This document shows, one piece after another, positions 34,211 to 44,641 of a DNA stretch of 64,000 nucleotides (positions are counted from its first letter, which is position 1; the number at the start of each line of letters is the position of its first letter). Source of the DNA: Deltaproteobacteria bacterium (GTDB taxonomy: Bacteria > Desulfobacterota > Desulfobulbia > Desulfobulbales > Desulfocapsaceae); assembly GCA_026388715.1 (NCBI GenBank), contig JAPLJF010000035.1, forward strand, positions 1 through 64,000, written 5' to 3'. Below the pieces are notes generated by a model. It saw only the letters and a list, made by a program, of their open reading frames with translations. It ran no database searches and was not told the DNA's origin. The position numbers and the translations under genes were made by a program.

Positions 34211-35596
34211 TCATGACTTTTGTTTCCTGAGCAGATCCAGCAGATCCTCCCCTGCCCGTACGATATTTCCAGCGCCAAGGGTCAATACCAGATCATCTAC
34301 GGCCAGCAGCGGCAACAACGTTTCCGCCAGCCCTTCCACTGCCGGGATAAAATGGATATGACGCTGACCATGCCGTTTGATCTCCATCAACAGATTCTCA
34401 CTGCTAATGCCCTGAATCGGTGTTTCACTGGCAGCATAGATATCAGTCATCACCAAAAAATCCGCCTGATGAAATGCGGTCTGAAACTCTTTGTATAAGG
34501 CCTCCGTCCGGGTATAACGATGGGGCTGAAACAGGACCACGAGCCGTTTATCGGGCCAGGCCTCCTTGATGGCGGCCAGGGTTGCCCTGATCTCAGTGGG
34601 ATGATGACCATAATCATCCATGATCGTAATTCCCCGCGCTTCCCCCTTCAACTGCATACGCCGCTGCACTCCCCCAAAACTGCCAAGGGCTCCGGCAATA
34701 ACCGCAAAAGGGATCTCCAGCTCAAGCCCGACACACACCACGGCCAGCGCGTTATAGACATTATGACGGCCGGGCAGAGAAAGATGGATTTCGCCCAATT
34801 GCGCGTCACCTTTCCTGACCATAAAGCGGGTCCTTCCCCCTGCCGCCTCCAACTGTTCGGCATGAACATCCGCCTGAGCGGTGAGTCCATAGGTGATCAT
34901 TCTTTTCCTGATCGCAGGCAGGAGATCGGCGATGTTGGCATCATCCAGACAGAGGATCACGGCGCCATAAAAAGGAATTTTGTCAATAAACTCCATGAAC
35001 ACCGACTTGATATGCTCAATATCCCGGTAATAATCAAGATGTTCCAGATCAATATTGGTGACCACCTCAAGCACAGGCGAGAGCTTCAGGAATGAGCCAT
35101 CACTTTCATCAGCTTCAGCCACCAGAAATTCACCTTCCCCAAGCTTGGCATTGCCGCCCAGACTGTCAACCTTGCCGCCAACCACAATGGTGGGATCAAG
35201 TCCGGCCTGGGTCATCATCCAACTGACCATAGAGGTGGTGGAGGTCTTGCCATGGCTGCCGGCAATGGCAATACCGAATTTCTTCAGACGCATCAGCTCA
35301 GCCAGCATCTCCGCCCGCTGGATCACCGGGATATTGGCTTCACGGGCAGCCACCACCTCGGGATTATCGACAGCAATGGCCGATGAGGTCACCACCACAT
35401 CGGCGCCGCTCACCCACTGCCCCTGGTGGCCGCTATAAATCACCCCGCCCAGGGCTGCCAGATTGGCCGTGATTGCCGAAGTGTACAGATCAGAACCCGA
35501 CACCTTGTATCCCAGGTTCAGCAAGAGTTCGGCAATACCGCTCATGCCGATACCGCCAATCCCGACAAAGTGGATATGTTTGGTTTTTTTATACAT
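34211..35596 (-). CDS. murC: UDP-N-acetylmuramate--L-alanine ligase
   Basis: MurC adds L-alanine to UDP-MurNAc in the cytoplasm. The 461-residue product starts with [14 protein letters not shown] and carries the ATP-binding [10 protein letters not shown] loop (~112-121), [27 protein letters not shown] and [10 protein letters not shown]. These are the Mur-ligase landmarks in the MurC arrangement. It lies 13 bp downstream of murG and 18 bp upstream of murB. Confidence 0.96.
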   Translation of the reverse strand: MYKKTKHIHFVGIGGIGMSGIAELLLNLGYKVSGSDLYTSAITANLAALGGVIYSGHQGQWVSGADVVVTSSAIAVDNPEVVAAREANIPVIQRAEMLAELMRLKKFGIAIAGSHGKTSTTSMVSWMMTQAGLDPTIVVGGKVDSLGGNAKLGEGEFLVAEADESDGSFLKLSPVLEVVTNIDLEHLDYYRDIEHIKSVFMEFIDKIPFYGAVILCLDDANIADLLPAIRKRMITYGLTAQADVHAEQLEAAGGRTRFMVRKGDAQLGEIHLSLPGRHNVYNALAVVCVGLELEIPFAVIAGALGSFGGVQRRMQLKGEARGITIMDDYGHHPTEIRATLAAIKEAWPDKRLVVLFQPHRYTRTEALYKEFQTAFHQADFLVMTDIYAASETPIQGISSENLLMEIKRHGQRHIHFIPAVEGLAETLLPLLAVDDLVLTLGAGNIVRAGEDLLDLLRKQKS

Positions 35597-35609
35597 GATA
35601 AATTATTAA

Positions 35610-36779
35610 TTATACTTTATTTCCGCTCATTATTTCCAGACAGACATCGACTATCCTTTCCGTGGCATCAGGACGGCCCTTGGCCCGCATGGCCTCGGCC
35701 ATTTCTTGTAACCGACCTGGATTGCCGACAAGCTCCGCCAGGGTCTCAGCCAGTTTCCTGGCCGTCAGTTCCCGCTCCACCAAAACGAGAGCTCCACCAC
35801 TTTCGGCATAATAACGAGCATTTTTGTGTTGATGATCATCAGCGGCAAAAGGGTAAGGAATCAATACTGCCGGTTTTCCAAGAACTGCCAACTCGGCAAG
35901 GGTTGTGGCTCCTGCCCTTGAGAGAAGCAAATCACTCCTGGCATACACCTCAGCCATATCCGTAAAAAAAGCGGCCACTGTGGCCTTGATTCCGGCCTGT
36001 TCGTAGACTGATTTCACCCACTCCTCATCCGCCGCGCCGGTCTGATGAATAACCTGGATACCTGCCGGCAACAACCTGCCATGCACGGTCAGGGCATCCA
36101 CTACCAGTTCATTGACCCGGTGCGCGCCCAAACTGCCTCCCAGAATCAGAATCGTTACCTTGTCACCTATTTTTCTGGATGGCCACTCTTCGTTCATCCC
36201 TGCAGAGAGCGGCACTCGGACATCCATGTCCTGCAGCTGTCCAGCCAGTTCCAGAATCTGGCGCCGCACAGGATTGCCGGTCAGCACCGTCTTTCCTGCC
36301 GGGAAAAAGACCTCACTGCCCGGGATAGAAAGACAGATTCTGGTAGCCAGGGCCCCTAATTTTCTATTGGCAAGCCCGGGTACGGAATTCTGTTCATGAA
36401 TCACGGTTGGCCGCCCCAAGATCCTGGCCGCAGCCACCACCGGCCCGGTCACGTATCCGCCGACACCAACCACCAGATGAGGACGAAAACGGAGGATATA
36501 CCAGAGGGCCTCGACAAAGGCAACCGGGAGCAGAATAAGGGCCTGAGCCAAAGCCGGCAGCCCCTTTCCCTTTAATCCCTGACAATGAATGGCCCTGGCA
36601 CTGAAACCATGTTGAGCAAGGCTGGTCGTATCCATCTTCCGGCGCGTCCCCACAAAAAGAACCTTGGTTCCAGGAAGACGCCGACACAGGGCCTCGGCTG
36701 TGGCAATGGCCGGAAAGAGGTGTCCACCAGTGCCGCCGCCAGTCAGCAACAGACGTATGGGCTCTCCTCCCTTCCCCAT
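35610..36779 (-). CDS. murG: Undecaprenyldiphospho-muramoylpentapeptide beta-N-acetylglucosaminyltransferase
   Basis: MurG converts lipid I to lipid II at the inner face of the membrane. Evidence: the N-terminal L-L-L-T-G-G-G-T-G-G-H-L-F-P-A glycine loop, H-E-Q-N-S-V-P-G-L-A-N-R, I-L-G-G-S-L-G-A, and the C-terminal sugar-nucleotide site R-A-G-A-T-T-L-A-E-L with P-Y-P-F-A-A-D-D-H-Q-H-K-N-A. I chose the ATG at 36779, which overlaps the murD stop as TGATG; the frame is open to 36800 but those codons are inside murD. ftsW, usually found between murD and murG, is absent. Confidence 0.95.
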   Translation of the reverse strand: MGKGGEPIRLLLTGGGTGGHLFPAIATAEALCRRLPGTKVLFVGTRRKMDTTSLAQHGFSARAIHCQGLKGKGLPALAQALILLPVAFVEALWYILRFRPHLVVGVGGYVTGPVVAAARILGRPTVIHEQNSVPGLANRKLGALATRICLSIPGSEVFFPAGKTVLTGNPVRRQILELAGQLQDMDVRVPLSAGMNEEWPSRKIGDKVTILILGGSLGAHRVNELVVDALTVHGRLLPAGIQVIHQTGAADEEWVKSVYEQAGIKATVAAFFTDMAEVYARSDLLLSRAGATTLAELAVLGKPAVLIPYPFAADDHQHKNARYYAESGGALVLVERELTARKLAETLAELVGNPGRLQEMAEAMRAKGRPDATERIVDVCLEIMSGNKV

Positions 36780-38233
36780 CAGGCGCCACCAACCTTGCAT
36801 CCAACCGGCTCTGCCTGAACGGGCAGGGACGACCTGATGCCGCAGGAGACAGGGATGGCGGGAACGGCCTCAATCGCCTTCCGCACCGCATCAGCAAAGA
36901 CCTTGCCGCGATGGCCATAATTCTCGAACATATCAAAACTGGCGCAGGCCGGAGAAAGTAGCACCACATCCCCTGCTCTGGCAATGGACGCCGCCAGAAA
37001 CACCGCTGCCTCCATTGACGCGGCCTTCTTTATCTCAACCATACCGGCCAGGGCCTGTGCAATCAGATCTGTGGCCTCACCAATCAGGATCAGACAGCGC
37101 ACCTTATTACCAACACTCTCTCGCAACAGGGTATAATCATCACCCTTATCTCGGCCTCCGGCAATAAGGATCACGTTGCCGGCAAAATTGGCCAAGGCGC
37201 TGAGAACGGCCCCGGTATTGGTGGCCTTGGAGTCATCATAATACAAGACCCCTGCGCCTTCCCCAACCAGGGCCATCCGATGCGCCGCCACCTGAAAGGC
37301 CGCCAGGCCTTGCACTATCGCCTCCGGTGCGCAACCAAGGGTGCGCGCGGCAAGGATGGCCGCGGCGCTGTTCAATCCCCCGGTAGCAGTAGCAAGCATC
37401 GATCCCGCGAGGTCATACCGCTCTTGTTTCCCCTGCCATCGCAAATGAATGCAATGTCCAACAACTTGCGCCTGACAATCGCCGTCATGGCCGAAAAGCA
37501 GCAGTTGCTGCCCCCCGTCAAGTCCAGCCGCCAACTCTCGACAAAACGTGTCATCACCGCTCACAATCGCGGTATCCTGCGGCCCCTGCCCGGAAAAGAT
37601 CTTCATCTTGGCGGCGGCATAACCTGCCATACTACCGTGGCGATCCAGATGATCCGGGGTCACATTGAGCAGAATAGCCACATCGGCCTTAAAGGCCCCT
37701 GCAGACTCCAGTTGAAAACTCGAAAGCTCCAGGACCAGCACATCAACATCATCAGGACTGCTCAGATAGTCAAAGAGTGATGTCCCAATATTGCCACCAA
37801 CAAAAACCTTCTTCCCCGCCCTTTGCAGCAACTCACCAATGAGGGCCGTCACCGTGGTCTTGCCATTGGTGCCGGTGATCGCCACCACGGGTTTATGCAC
37901 AAGTGGAGCAGCCATGGCCAATTCACCCAACACCGGAATCCCAAGGTCTCGAAGCTGCTGCAGGATTTCCAGATCCTGTCTGATCCCCGGGCTGACCAGG
38001 ATTTGGTCAGCCTTCCGAAGAAAGGTCAGGGTATGGCTACCACATTCGTACTTCACCCCATACTCAGTAAGAAAGGCCAGATCTGCAGCCGGCAACTGTT
38101 GAACACTCCTGGCATCAGAAACCGACACTTTCACTCCCTGCGACACCAGATATCGCATCGCCGCCCGACCGGAGACCCCCAGTCCCATTACCGCGACATG
38201 AGTGCCGGCTTTTTTTTCATCTTGCATGTTCAT
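36779..38233 (-). CDS. murD: UDP-N-acetylmuramoylalanine--D-glutamate ligase
   Basis: MurD adds D-glutamate to UDP-MurNAc-L-Ala. The 484-residue product has the N-terminal Rossmann-like V-M-G-L-G-V-S-G-R-A, the ATP loop V-A-I-T-G-T-N-G-K-T-T-V-T (~116), L-E-L-S-S-F-Q-L-E, N-V-T-P-D-H-L-D-R-H-G, and the late A-G-G-R-D-K-G-D-D and S-P-A-C-A-S-F-D-M-F signatures. It overlaps the mraY stop (TGATG) and the murG start in the same way, so the three genes are translationally coupled. An in-frame ATG two codons later is possible. Confidence 0.96.
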   Translation of the reverse strand: MNMQDEKKAGTHVAVMGLGVSGRAAMRYLVSQGVKVSVSDARSVQQLPAADLAFLTEYGVKYECGSHTLTFLRKADQILVSPGIRQDLEILQQLRDLGIPVLGELAMAAPLVHKPVVAITGTNGKTTVTALIGELLQRAGKKVFVGGNIGTSLFDYLSSPDDVDVLVLELSSFQLESAGAFKADVAILLNVTPDHLDRHGSMAGYAAAKMKIFSGQGPQDTAIVSGDDTFCRELAAGLDGGQQLLLFGHDGDCQAQVVGHCIHLRWQGKQERYDLAGSMLATATGGLNSAAAILAARTLGCAPEAIVQGLAAFQVAAHRMALVGEGAGVLYYDDSKATNTGAVLSALANFAGNVILIAGGRDKGDDYTLLRESVGNKVRCLILIGEATDLIAQALAGMVEIKKAASMEAAVFLAASIARAGDVVLLSPACASFDMFENYGHRGKVFADAVRKAIEAVPAIPVSCGIRSSLPVQAEPVGCKVGGA

Positions 38234-39312
38234 CAGCGCAGTTTCAAGGTGGCAATGGCAAAAAGCCCCAGGATGATCGACACGATCCAGAACCTGACCA
38301 CCACCTTTGATTCATGCCAGCCTTTTTTCTCAAAATGATGATGAAAAGGGGCCATAAGAAAGATCCGTTTACCTTTGGTCATCTTAAAATACCCCACCTG
38401 CAAGATGACTGATAACGCCTCCATGACAAAAATCCCGCCAACAATAGCCAGCAGGATCTCCTGTTTAATAATAATGGCAACCGAACCCAAGGCCCCTCCC
38501 AGGGCAAGGGAACCCACATCACCCATGAAGATCTGGGCCGGATAGGCATTAAACCACAAAAAACCAAGACAGGCCCCAACCATGGCCCCGCAGAAGATCG
38601 CCAACTCTCCTGCTCCCGGCACAAAAGGGATCTGCAGATAATCCGCCAGTACTATATTCCCGGCTATATAGGAAAAAATGAGATAGACTGACCCGGAGAT
38701 AACCGTTGGACCAGTGGCCAGTCCATCCAGACCATCCGTGAGATTCACCGCATTGGAGGCTCCGACAATCACGAGTACCGCAAAAACAAGATAGAACCAG
38801 CCAAGATCAGGATGAATATTCTTAAAAAAAGGCACACTCAACTGCCCGTCAAATCCTGGATGCAGCAGGACAAAGAGACCAACCACCAAGGCGCCGCCAA
38901 TCTGCAATACCATTTTTCCTTTAGCACTCAATCCTTTGCTGTTTTTCTTGCGCACCTTTTTCAGATCATCAATGGCACCAATCATACCAAAAAAAAGGGT
39001 CACAAAGAGCAGCAACCACACAAACGAACTGTCCAGCCTGGCCCAAAGCAGCGTCGAACTCGTAATGGCGGAAAGGATCAGCACCCCGCCCATGGTGGGC
39101 ACCCCCTGTTTTGCCAGATGGGTTGCCGGACCATCATCCCGCACCACCTGTCCTATCTGAAAACGGCGCAAGGCCCTGATAAAGATCGGTCCAAGAATAA
39201 TCATCAGGAGAAAGGCTGTCATCGCCCCGCCAATAGAGCGCACGGTAATATAGCGAAAGACGTTAAACCCGCTAAAGATCGTGTGCAGAGGATAGAGGAG
39301 ATGGTAGAGCAT
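38233..39312 (-). CDS. mraY: Phospho-N-acetylmuramoyl-pentapeptide transferase
   Basis: MraY links phospho-MurNAc-pentapeptide to undecaprenyl phosphate, forming lipid I. The 359-residue protein is a polytopic membrane enzyme (about ten hydrophobic segments). It has P-T-M-G-G-V-L-I-L near the start, the catalytic [31 protein letters not shown] and the [12 protein letters not shown] signature. It is 44 bp downstream of murEF and directly coupled to murD. Confidence 0.97.
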   Translation of the reverse strand: MLYHLLYPLHTIFSGFNVFRYITVRSIGGAMTAFLLMIILGPIFIRALRRFQIGQVVRDDGPATHLAKQGVPTMGGVLILSAITSSTLLWARLDSSFVWLLLFVTLFFGMIGAIDDLKKVRKKNSKGLSAKGKMVLQIGGALVVGLFVLLHPGFDGQLSVPFFKNIHPDLGWFYLVFAVLVIVGASNAVNLTDGLDGLATGPTVISGSVYLIFSYIAGNIVLADYLQIPFVPGAGELAIFCGAMVGACLGFLWFNAYPAQIFMGDVGSLALGGALGSVAIIIKQEILLAIVGGIFVMEALSVILQVGYFKMTKGKRIFLMAPFHHHFEKKGWHESKVVVRFWIVSIILGLFAIATLKLR

Positions 39313-39356
39313 AGTTAATTGTAAGTGTTAAATTAAAAGAGGATCCCTTGAACTCT

Positions 39357-42300
39357 TCAAGGAACCATTAACTGCTCAACCACGGTTTCAAAACGCATAC
39401 CCCTTGAACCTTTGACCAGTAACCAGTCGCCAGCCTGCAATTGACCCGCAACCAGCAGCCCTTCAATCCAAGGCACCATATCTTTCTTCTCCTGAAAAAC
39501 CCTGATCCGCTGACTATCCATGCCTGCCATCCTGGCCCCCGTGGCAGTGTCATCGGCGAAATTTCCGACCAGTGCCAGATAATCAACACCCTGACCCGCC
39601 GCGTAACGCCCTGCCTCCCGGTGCGCGCTGGCACTTGTCGGCCCCAGCTCCAGCATATCTCCCAGAATGGCCACCCGTCTTCCTCCATCCTGCTGGCCAA
39701 GGGTCGCAAGCCCTGCCCGCATGGAGGCCGGATTGGCATTATAGGTATCATTTAAAATAAACAATCCGCCCTTTCCTGTGACAATCTGCATGCGTTTATC
39801 AGCAGGCTGAAAGTTCCCAAGGCCTCTGGCAATCTCACTGATGCCAATTCCTGCGGCATAGGCAATAGCGGCGGCGGCCACAGCATTAGAGATATTATGA
39901 ACGCCCGGCACATGCAGAGTCACAGGAATTGCCTCCCCGGCGGCATGGAGAACAAAACTCTGGGTGACGCTTCCCGCTTTCTGCACGTCAGAGGCAAAGA
40001 CCTGAGGCGCAGAGCCCATACCTTCTTCAGCTGCGGCATATGAAATCTTTTTTTGCGGGTACTTTTCGGCACAGGTCCGCACATGGGGATCATCCAGATT
40101 TACAACCAGCGTAGTGCCTGCACCGCTGCTGGCAAACAACTCCTCTTTGGCTCGGGCAACCCCCTCCAGAGAATGCAGGCCCTCCAGATGGGCGGCATGG
40201 ACATTGACGATACAGGCGATATCAGGATCAGCGATCTGGGCCAGCCTTGCGATCTCTCCGGGCCGGTTCATCCCCATCTCCAGAATGACTGCCTTCTGTC
40301 CCGGGCCAAGGGGTAAGAGCGAGAGAGGCAACCCGATAAGGTTATTAAAATTGCCTCTGGTCTTCAGTACCTGATCAGGCGGCGCATCCTGGTGGGAGGG
40401 CCAATGCTGTTCAAAAATTGCTGCAATCATCTCCTTGACCGTGGTCTTGCCGCAACTTCCGGTAATCCCCACCACCAACGGATGACTGACCGTCTTCATC
40501 ACCTGCCGTCGATACGCGGCCAGATCACCAAGGGCCCGCAAGGTATCATCCACCAAGAGACAGGGAATGGCGGGAAGCATCTCTTGAGGTGTATCCTTGC
40601 CAACAACAAGACAACCTGCACCCGCAGCCACTACCTGTTCCAGAAAATCATGGCCGTCAAAGCGCTCACCGGCAAGGGCCACAAAAATATCGCCCACCGC
40701 CATCTTCCGGCTGTCCGTGACCACTGCCCCAAGCTCTGCAGCTGCCACCAACGGACCAGAAGTCAACACGCCCTTGGTAGCCAGCTTAAGACTCTCAAGC
40801 CTCCAGGCAGTCAGTGCCTTTTTTGCCTCAAGACTGTCATCAAAAAAACGCTTGCCATCCTGACTGAGCTGATACAGCTCATGCCCTTTGCCGGCAATGA
40901 GCACGATATCCTCTGCTGTTGCTGCAGCAATGGCCGCAGCGATAGCCTGGGCACGGCTATGGATCACCAGAAAACCCTTCTCGTTCCCGGCTGAGGTTCT
41001 GAGCCAGGAAGACGGCCGCTCGGCCAGTCCACTCAAGCGGACACCGGACACTATCTGGGCGACTATATCCTGAGGCGATTCACTGCGCGGGTTATCATCG
41101 GTGACGATCACCACATCGCAGCGATGCCCGGCAATTTCACCCATAATCGCCCGTTTTCCTTTGTCCCGGTCACCACCACAGCCAAAGACACAGATCAATC
41201 TCTGATGCGCAAGTCGGGCAAGAGTCGCTATCACCTTTTCCAAGGCATCCGGGGTATGGGCGTAATCGACAAAAACCGCAGGCCGAAAGTGCGCCTCCTG
41301 CTCTGCTGGCAGCACCCTCTGCAATCGCCCCGGGGCCCCGGACGCATGCCCCAGCATAGAGGATAAAGCCGTTGCCTTAACTCCCAAGGCCAATCCAATC
41401 CCCATCACGGTCTGCAGGTTTTCCACATTGAAGTCACCCACCAGAGGGGTTGTAACCTGCACTTCATCTGCTGGAACGTGCAGGGTTATAACAGTGGAAT
41501 TCAGACCTGACTGGACTGTCAAGGGATAGATATCACAGTCACCGCTACCGACAGGCAGGCGAGGCGACGCCGAGACCCCAGCCATGACTCCCGCAGCTTG
41601 GCCGTCACCACCCCAACCACACTGCAACACCTGAGCGTCCTGAACTCTACACAATTCAACAAGGTGCCGCATCCTTTTCTCTTCTTCAGGGTCATGACGG
41701 ACGGTACGGGTAATAACGGCCTTGCCACCCTTTTTCAGATGATCACGAAATAGCAGGGCCTTGGCCGCAAAATAATCATCCATGTCCTGATGATAATCCA
41801 GATGATCACGAGAGAGATTGGTAAAGGCGAGCACATCAAATTGCAGATCACCAAGGCGGCGCTGGACCAGGGCATGAGAAGAAACCTCCATGACCACATG
41901 GGTCACACCTCCGTCTGCCATCTGCCGAAGGAGGTCCTGGAGCAATAATGGCTCAGGAGTCGTAAAAGGGGCGGGAATTATAACATCCTGCCCCTTGGCA
42001 TCACGGTAACGATAGTTGACTGTGCCGATGACCCCAACTGGCAGCCCGAGCTGTCTCAAGACGCTCTCAAGGAGGTAGCTGACCGTGGTCTTGCCATTGG
42101 TGCCGGTGATGCCAACAAGGGTCAAGCCCTGTGCTGGTTGCCCATACAGATTGGCCGCGATCTGCGCATAGGCCAGATGGCTGTCCGCAACGACAATCAC
42201 ACACTGGCCACAGTGATCACACCCCGCAAGCTGTTCTGCGGTCAATCTGCCTTCTTCCACAACCAATGCCGCGCAGCCACTGGCCATCACCTGTTCCAGA

Positions 42301-42515
42301 TAGGCATGACCATCAGTCCTGCTACCGGCCAGGGCCACAAAGAGAAACCCGGCCTGGACCTTCCGCGAATCGGCCGTCACCCCAGAAACCGTTATCCCGG
42401 CTGGCATTTTTACACCCAAAACAGAATAGGCGACCGAGCCCAAAAGCGCCTGCAGAGAATATTCGCTGCTCTCACTCTCTTGAACAAACTGCTTTTCAGG
42501 TTTTACATGATTCAT
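39357..42515 (-). CDS. murE: MurE-MurF fusion: tripeptide ligase plus D-Ala-D-Ala-adding ligase
   Basis: This ~1052-residue protein carries two complete Mur ligases. The MurE half (~20-585) has the T-G-T-N-G-K-T-T ATP loop, S-S-H-A-L, D-Y-A-H-T-P-D-A-L and D-D-N-P-R-S-E. The D-N-P-R box predicts meso-diaminopimelate as the added residue. The MurF half (~590-1052) restarts with a V-T-D-S-R-K substrate domain, then G-I-T-G-S-C-G-K-T-T, E-M-G-M-N-R-P-G-E-I and N-D-T-Y-N-A-N-P. Homology begins soon after the ATG at 42515, so the upstream open codons are left out. It takes the place of separate murE and murF genes. Confidence 0.93.
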   Translation of the reverse strand: MNHVKPEKQFVQESESSEYSLQALLGSVAYSVLGVKMPAGITVSGVTADSRKVQAGFLFVALAGSRTDGHAYLEQVMASGCAALVVEEGRLTAEQLAGCDHCGQCVIVVADSHLAYAQIAANLYGQPAQGLTLVGITGTNGKTTVSYLLESVLRQLGLPVGVIGTVNYRYRDAKGQDVIIPAPFTTPEPLLLQDLLRQMADGGVTHVVMEVSSHALVQRRLGDLQFDVLAFTNLSRDHLDYHQDMDDYFAAKALLFRDHLKKGGKAVITRTVRHDPEEEKRMRHLVELCRVQDAQVLQCGWGGDGQAAGVMAGVSASPRLPVGSGDCDIYPLTVQSGLNSTVITLHVPADEVQVTTPLVGDFNVENLQTVMGIGLALGVKATALSSMLGHASGAPGRLQRVLPAEQEAHFRPAVFVDYAHTPDALEKVIATLARLAHQRLICVFGCGGDRDKGKRAIMGEIAGHRCDVVIVTDDNPRSESPQDIVAQIVSGVRLSGLAERPSSWLRTSAGNEKGFLVIHSRAQAIAAAIAAATAEDIVLIAGKGHELYQLSQDGKRFFDDSLEAKKALTAWRLESLKLATKGVLTSGPLVAAAELGAVVTDSRKMAVGDIFVALAGERFDGHDFLEQVVAAGAGCLVVGKDTPQEMLPAIPCLLVDDTLRALGDLAAYRRQVMKTVSHPLVVGITGSCGKTTVKEMIAAIFEQHWPSHQDAPPDQVLKTRGNFNNLIGLPLSLLPLGPGQKAVILEMGMNRPGEIARLAQIADPDIACIVNVHAAHLEGLHSLEGVARAKEELFASSGAGTTLVVNLDDPHVRTCAEKYPQKKISYAAAEEGMGSAPQVFASDVQKAGSVTQSFVLHAAGEAIPVTLHVPGVHNISNAVAAAAIAYAAGIGISEIARGLGNFQPADKRMQIVTGKGGLFILNDTYNANPASMRAGLATLGQQDGGRRVAILGDMLELGPTSASAHREAGRYAAGQGVDYLALVGNFADDTATGARMAGMDSQRIRVFQEKKDMVPWIEGLLVAGQLQAGDWLLVKGSRGMRFETVVEQLMVP

Positions 42516-42594
42516 GAAGAATGGTTGAGAGATAAAAGTTGAATGTCGAATGATAAAACCGAAATCAATGGCCAAAGAAGACTACCTGATTTTT

Positions 42595-44589
42595 TTACTT
42601 TTTACTTTCAACTTTATTCTTTATTTTCCCATCACTTGCTGCCTTACTTTTAGTAAGCGCTACCTTATCAGTTTTTTCATCTTTTTTCAAAGTGAGCAGA
42701 CACTCTTGCACACTATCCAGAGATATCCCTGCTGACGGGCTCTGAGCCACAACCCGGCCAGTCCCCTGAATCCGGATCTTGACCTTTTTGTCCTGCAATA
42801 ACCGCAAGGCCCGCCTCAAACTCATGCCGACAAGATCAGGCATGAGAGGAGGATGCAATTCCAGCATGGTCTCCAGCCCGGCCAAGGCTTTTTTCTCCTG
42901 TTCCTGCTGGTAATTACTCTCTTTTCTCTCAGACATGCTCATCATATCCGAGAGGTTTTTATGCACCTGCTGCAGGGCCACCATCGACGGCAGAATCTTA
43001 CCGGCTGGTCCGACAAGATCCAATATATCTTTGGCAGAGGCAAGGGAGGGTTCCAGATATGGCTGACGCACCATCACCATGAGGATCAGCTCTGGTTTCT
43101 CTGCCGGTAGCAGAGCAAACATCATTCTGTTCCTGAGATATTCGCCGCCTCTGGTCATGCTTTCGCCATCCCTGGCTCGCATCCCAAGAGCACTTCCTGC
43201 GGGGCGCACGACACTTGGATCCCCATGTCCTGCTTCAACCGGCTGGAAAGAAAGCTCCCGGGCATCAACAAAAACGGAATCAAGCACCCCTTTATGCCCT
43301 TTGGCCTTGAATAATCTCCAGATTTCTGCCGATGCAGGATGCGACTCCTGCGGCGCGCTTATTGGCGGCCGGAAAGAATACTCGCGCTCACCGTTTCGTT
43401 CCAAAACACGATCAAGGACATGCGGCAACACCTGATGACTGCCATTCAAGAGATAATTCATTCCAAGAAGTATCTGTATAGGCGTTGCCTCAACCGGCAT
43501 GGTTCCTTTTTCATCTCCCGATACCATAGGTTTTTTTTCAGGCCCAGCAATATCGCCTCTGCCATTCTGCACTGAAAAATCCAGATCCGGCATAGCATTC
43601 AAACCTAACCGCTTCCACAAACGAAGCTCGCTGCCGGTATCTGCGACTCCTGCCGTAATACTCCAGGGATAGCCCTGCTCATACTTGTCCCAATCTGCCT
43701 GAAGCAAGGCCGCATCATGAAAAAAGTCCCGTATTTCCAAAGGGATAACCACTGGCTCAAGCAAGATATCAACAAGAAGTTTTTTATTATATTGATAGAA
43801 TATATTCGGGTCAAAAGAGGGGAAATTAGCATTGGCAACAATAGCGCCCGTTTCTGTCTCCATAAGAAGGGCTGCAATCTCCGCGCCCTCATGCACTGCC
43901 CCGAGCGCCGCCACGTATTTTTCAAGAAAATCCTGTATTTTTAGATCGATGCTCAAAACAAGATGCTGACCGCTAATGCCAGTCCGAGCATGTCCCGCCA
44001 AATCAACATGGGGAAATTCATCCTGACTAATGTTGGCCTGATTAAGGAGGCGATTATAATAATGCTCGACCCCGGCCAATCCCATATTCTGATCGGCAAA
44101 ACCAATCACATGAGCAGCAACACCCTTATACGGGTAATAACGAACCTGTTCCCGATCCAGAAAAACACCAGGAAGATGAAGATCCGTCACGGCCTTTTCT
44201 TCTTCCAGGCTGATATTTTTTGCCAACCAGATTCGCTGCGCATCCTTTTCTAAACGCCCCAGCAACTCTTGCTCGTGCATCCCCAGAACAGTGGCAAGTT
44301 GCTCAGCACTCTCGTGAATATCTCCCAACTCTCTGGGTCTTACATAGACTGAAACCCGGTCAAGAGACAGGGCCATCTCCTTGAAATTCCGGTCATAGAT
44401 TATACCGCGCCCATTCTTTTTCGTATCCTGCGCCTTTCCCTGCCAAAAAAATACCTTGCGAGCAAGGTCTGTTATTTCCTGTTTATACAGAACACCGCCC
44501 ACAACTCCGGCAACAACCAGGGCCATACACAGAACCACCAACCTGCTTCGTCCGCTCTTTTTTGCATTTCGACGCGACTGTATGACCAT
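42595..44589 (-). CDS. FtsI-like class B PBP lacking all catalytic motifs, with C-terminal PASTA domain
   Basis: This 664-residue protein sits in the ftsI position. It has one transmembrane helix (~19-40), then the class B dimerisation features G-R-G-I-I-Y-D-R-N (~60) and R-Y-Y-P-Y-K-G-V-A-A-H-V-I-G-F, and a transpeptidase-like domain (~215-555) opening with L-S-I-D-L-K-I-Q. Where P-G-S-T-F-K is expected (~280) it reads E-P-V-V-I-P-L. The S-x-N position (~320) reads A-D-T-G-S-E-L, and the K-T-G-T position (~463) reads P-A-G-S-A-L-G. A PASTA domain follows (~590-645). The frame is intact and the spacing preserved, so this looks like a maintained pseudo-enzyme, not decay. It is likely a divisome scaffold. 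Confidence 0.8.
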   Translation of the reverse strand: MVIQSRRNAKKSGRSRLVVLCMALVVAGVVGGVLYKQEITDLARKVFFWQGKAQDTKKNGRGIIYDRNFKEMALSLDRVSVYVRPRELGDIHESAEQLATVLGMHEQELLGRLEKDAQRIWLAKNISLEEEKAVTDLHLPGVFLDREQVRYYPYKGVAAHVIGFADQNMGLAGVEHYYNRLLNQANISQDEFPHVDLAGHARTGISGQHLVLSIDLKIQDFLEKYVAALGAVHEGAEIAALLMETETGAIVANANFPSFDPNIFYQYNKKLLVDILLEPVVIPLEIRDFFHDAALLQADWDKYEQGYPWSITAGVADTGSELRLWKRLGLNAMPDLDFSVQNGRGDIAGPEKKPMVSGDEKGTMPVEATPIQILLGMNYLLNGSHQVLPHVLDRVLERNGEREYSFRPPISAPQESHPASAEIWRLFKAKGHKGVLDSVFVDARELSFQPVEAGHGDPSVVRPAGSALGMRARDGESMTRGGEYLRNRMMFALLPAEKPELILMVMVRQPYLEPSLASAKDILDLVGPAGKILPSMVALQQVHKNLSDMMSMSERKESNYQQEQEKKALAGLETMLELHPPLMPDLVGMSLRRALRLLQDKKVKIRIQGTGRVVAQSPSAGISLDSVQECLLTLKKDEKTDKVALTKSKAASDGKIKNKVESKK

Positions 44590-44641
44590 ATTAACCCTGA
44601 TTCAGCCGCTGTTAACAACAGTCAACAAATAATTGACAACC

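Noticed and set aside
42595-44589. Interpreting the FtsI-like gene as a frameshifted pseudogene
   Set aside because: The frame is open for 664 codons, with family-like sequence on both sides of each missing motif and normal spacing. Decay would have left stops or shifts.
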